Shown: positions 63,353 through 64,000 of the stretch, in pieces
Layout of the letters: every line of letters begins with the position of its first letter
Position numbering within the stretch: position 1 is the first letter of the stretch
Assembly: GCA_963747105.1 (NCBI GenBank)
Contig: CAVVEC010000002.1
Span: 248,001-312,000, forward strand
Source of the DNA: CAVVEC01 sp963747105
Lineage (GTDB): Bacteria; Acidobacteriota; Terriglobia; Terriglobales; Acidobacteriaceae
Direction: 5' to 3'
Length of the DNA stretch: 64,000 nt
Position numbers and translations under genes: made by a program
The notes under the pieces: generated by a model
What the model was told of the DNA's origin: nothing
Databases searched by the model: none
The model's input: only the letters and a program-made list of their open reading frames with translations

Positions 63353-64000
63353 TGAGCTGGGCAAGCAAGCTGGCGAAGCCGTACCGGGTGGAAGACGGCG
63401 ACAAGTTTCGCCTGAAAGACTTCGATCCCGGCGATACCAGAAACATCCGCTCCAAGGCACGGGCCAAGCAACTGCTGGAACGGGGCGTCGCTGCCATGAC
63501 CGAACTGCAGGACAAGCTCTATGCGCAGGACCGCTGGGGAGTGCTGCTGATTTTTCAGGGCATCGACGCGGCCGGAAAAGATGGCGCCATCAAGCACGTC
63601 ATGTCCGGCGTAAACCCGCAGGGCTGCCAGGTTTATTCGTTCAAGGCGCCCTCTTCCGAGGAACTGAATCACGATTCCCTGTGGCGCACCATGCAGCGCG
63701 TCCCCGAGCGTGGGCGCATCGGCATCTTCAACCGGTCCTACTATGAAGAGGTGCTGGTGGTGCGGGTTCATCCGGAACTGTTGAAGAACGAGAAGGATTC
63801 CTGCCGGCTTTGGTCACCAAGGATATCTGGAAGGATCGTTTTCAAGACATCAATGGGTTCGAGCGCTATCTGTGGCGCAACGGGATCCTCATTCGCAAAT
63901 TCTTCCTCAATCTGTCGAAAGCGGAGCAGAAGAGACGCTTTCTTGACCGTTTGGATCAGCCCGGGAAGAACTGGAAATTCTCCGCCGCCGACGTGCGCGA
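63353..64000 (+). CDS. Polyphosphate kinase 2 family protein, partial (3' end beyond window), frameshifted
   Basis: From the ATG at 63353 (AGGAGACACTC upstream): residues about 60-95 carry the Walker A motif LLIFQGIDAAGKDGAIKHVM, followed by GVNPQGCQVYSFKAPSSEEL and GRIGIFNRSYYEEVLVVRVH (Walker B region and lid). These are typical of PPK2, which makes nucleoside triphosphates from polyphosphate or the reverse. The frame breaks near 63799 (one base missing); beyond it the other frame continues VTKDIWKDRFQDINGFERYL, then KFFLNLSKAEQKRRFLDRLD, to the window edge. It is unrelated to the EPS genes and is probably its own unit. Confidence 0.88.

Overview
This window looks like a chromosomal segment of an acidobacterium (Terriglobia/Koribacter-like). 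The inference rests on high GC, genes packed on both strands, and families common in that phylum: GloVer tandem-repeat, TIGR03118-type, SBBP/choice-of-anchor and FG-GAP surface proteins with glycine-rich tails. It is mainly a very large exopolysaccharide (EPS) / surface-glycan locus. No rRNA, CRISPR array, transposase or phage gene was seen.

Layout. 1-9.4 kb is a mixed flank: a GT87-type membrane glycosyltransferase cut by the window edge, two tandem HprK-like P-loop proteins, a TIGR03118-type secreted propeller, a GloVer repeat protein, an intact tRNA-Leu(UAA) with a partial copy of its 3' half 1.5 kb away, a TMTC-like membrane TPR protein and a lactonase-like lipoprotein. 9.8-11.9 kb is a regulatory head: an atypical LuxR-type response regulator, a stand-alone pseudo-receiver, a candidate structured RNA leader and a NusG-like (UpxY-type) antiterminator. 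12-42.3 kb is the plus-strand EPS cluster: a seven-SLBB export protein, a PAP2-Wzi fusion, a Wzz-like chain-length protein, two methyltransferases, an O-antigen-ligase/polymerase-like protein, a Wzx-like flippase, three glycosyltransferases, several sugar epimerases, two polyprenyl-phosphate sugar transferases (one with a degenerate active site), a GDP-heptose-type set (GmhA, HddA, HddC, HAD phosphatase), a secreted beta-helix protein and a large SBBP surface protein.

42.6-52.8 kb has two FG-GAP paralogues in opposite orientation around an arylsulfotransferase-like lipoprotein and rfbC-SDR-rfbD (dTDP-rhamnose; rfbA and rfbB are not here). 53.1-57.3 kb is asnB translationally coupled to a two-domain MDR/Gfo-Idh oxidoreductase. 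57.4-62.8 kb is a compact minus-strand operon, wecB - processive GT2 - membrane bactofilin-like protein - deacetylase-like protein, which reads like a separate synthase-dependent polysaccharide system. A PPK2 gene runs off the right edge.

How the parts fit (inference): nucleotide-sugar genes supply heptose, rhamnose, Gal/Glc and ManNAc donors; sugar transferases and GTs build a lipid-linked repeat; the flippase, ligase/polymerase and Wzz handle flipping and polymerisation; SLBB and Wzi proteins export and anchor the polymer; the antiterminator would keep the long transcript going.

Caveat: reading frames are broken by about 22 one-base indels and one in-frame TAG, spread over 14 genes. Many lie in short homopolymers and one pair compensates within a single gene. 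This looks more like uncorrected sequencing or assembly error than decay, so full inferred gene extents are given and each break is noted.
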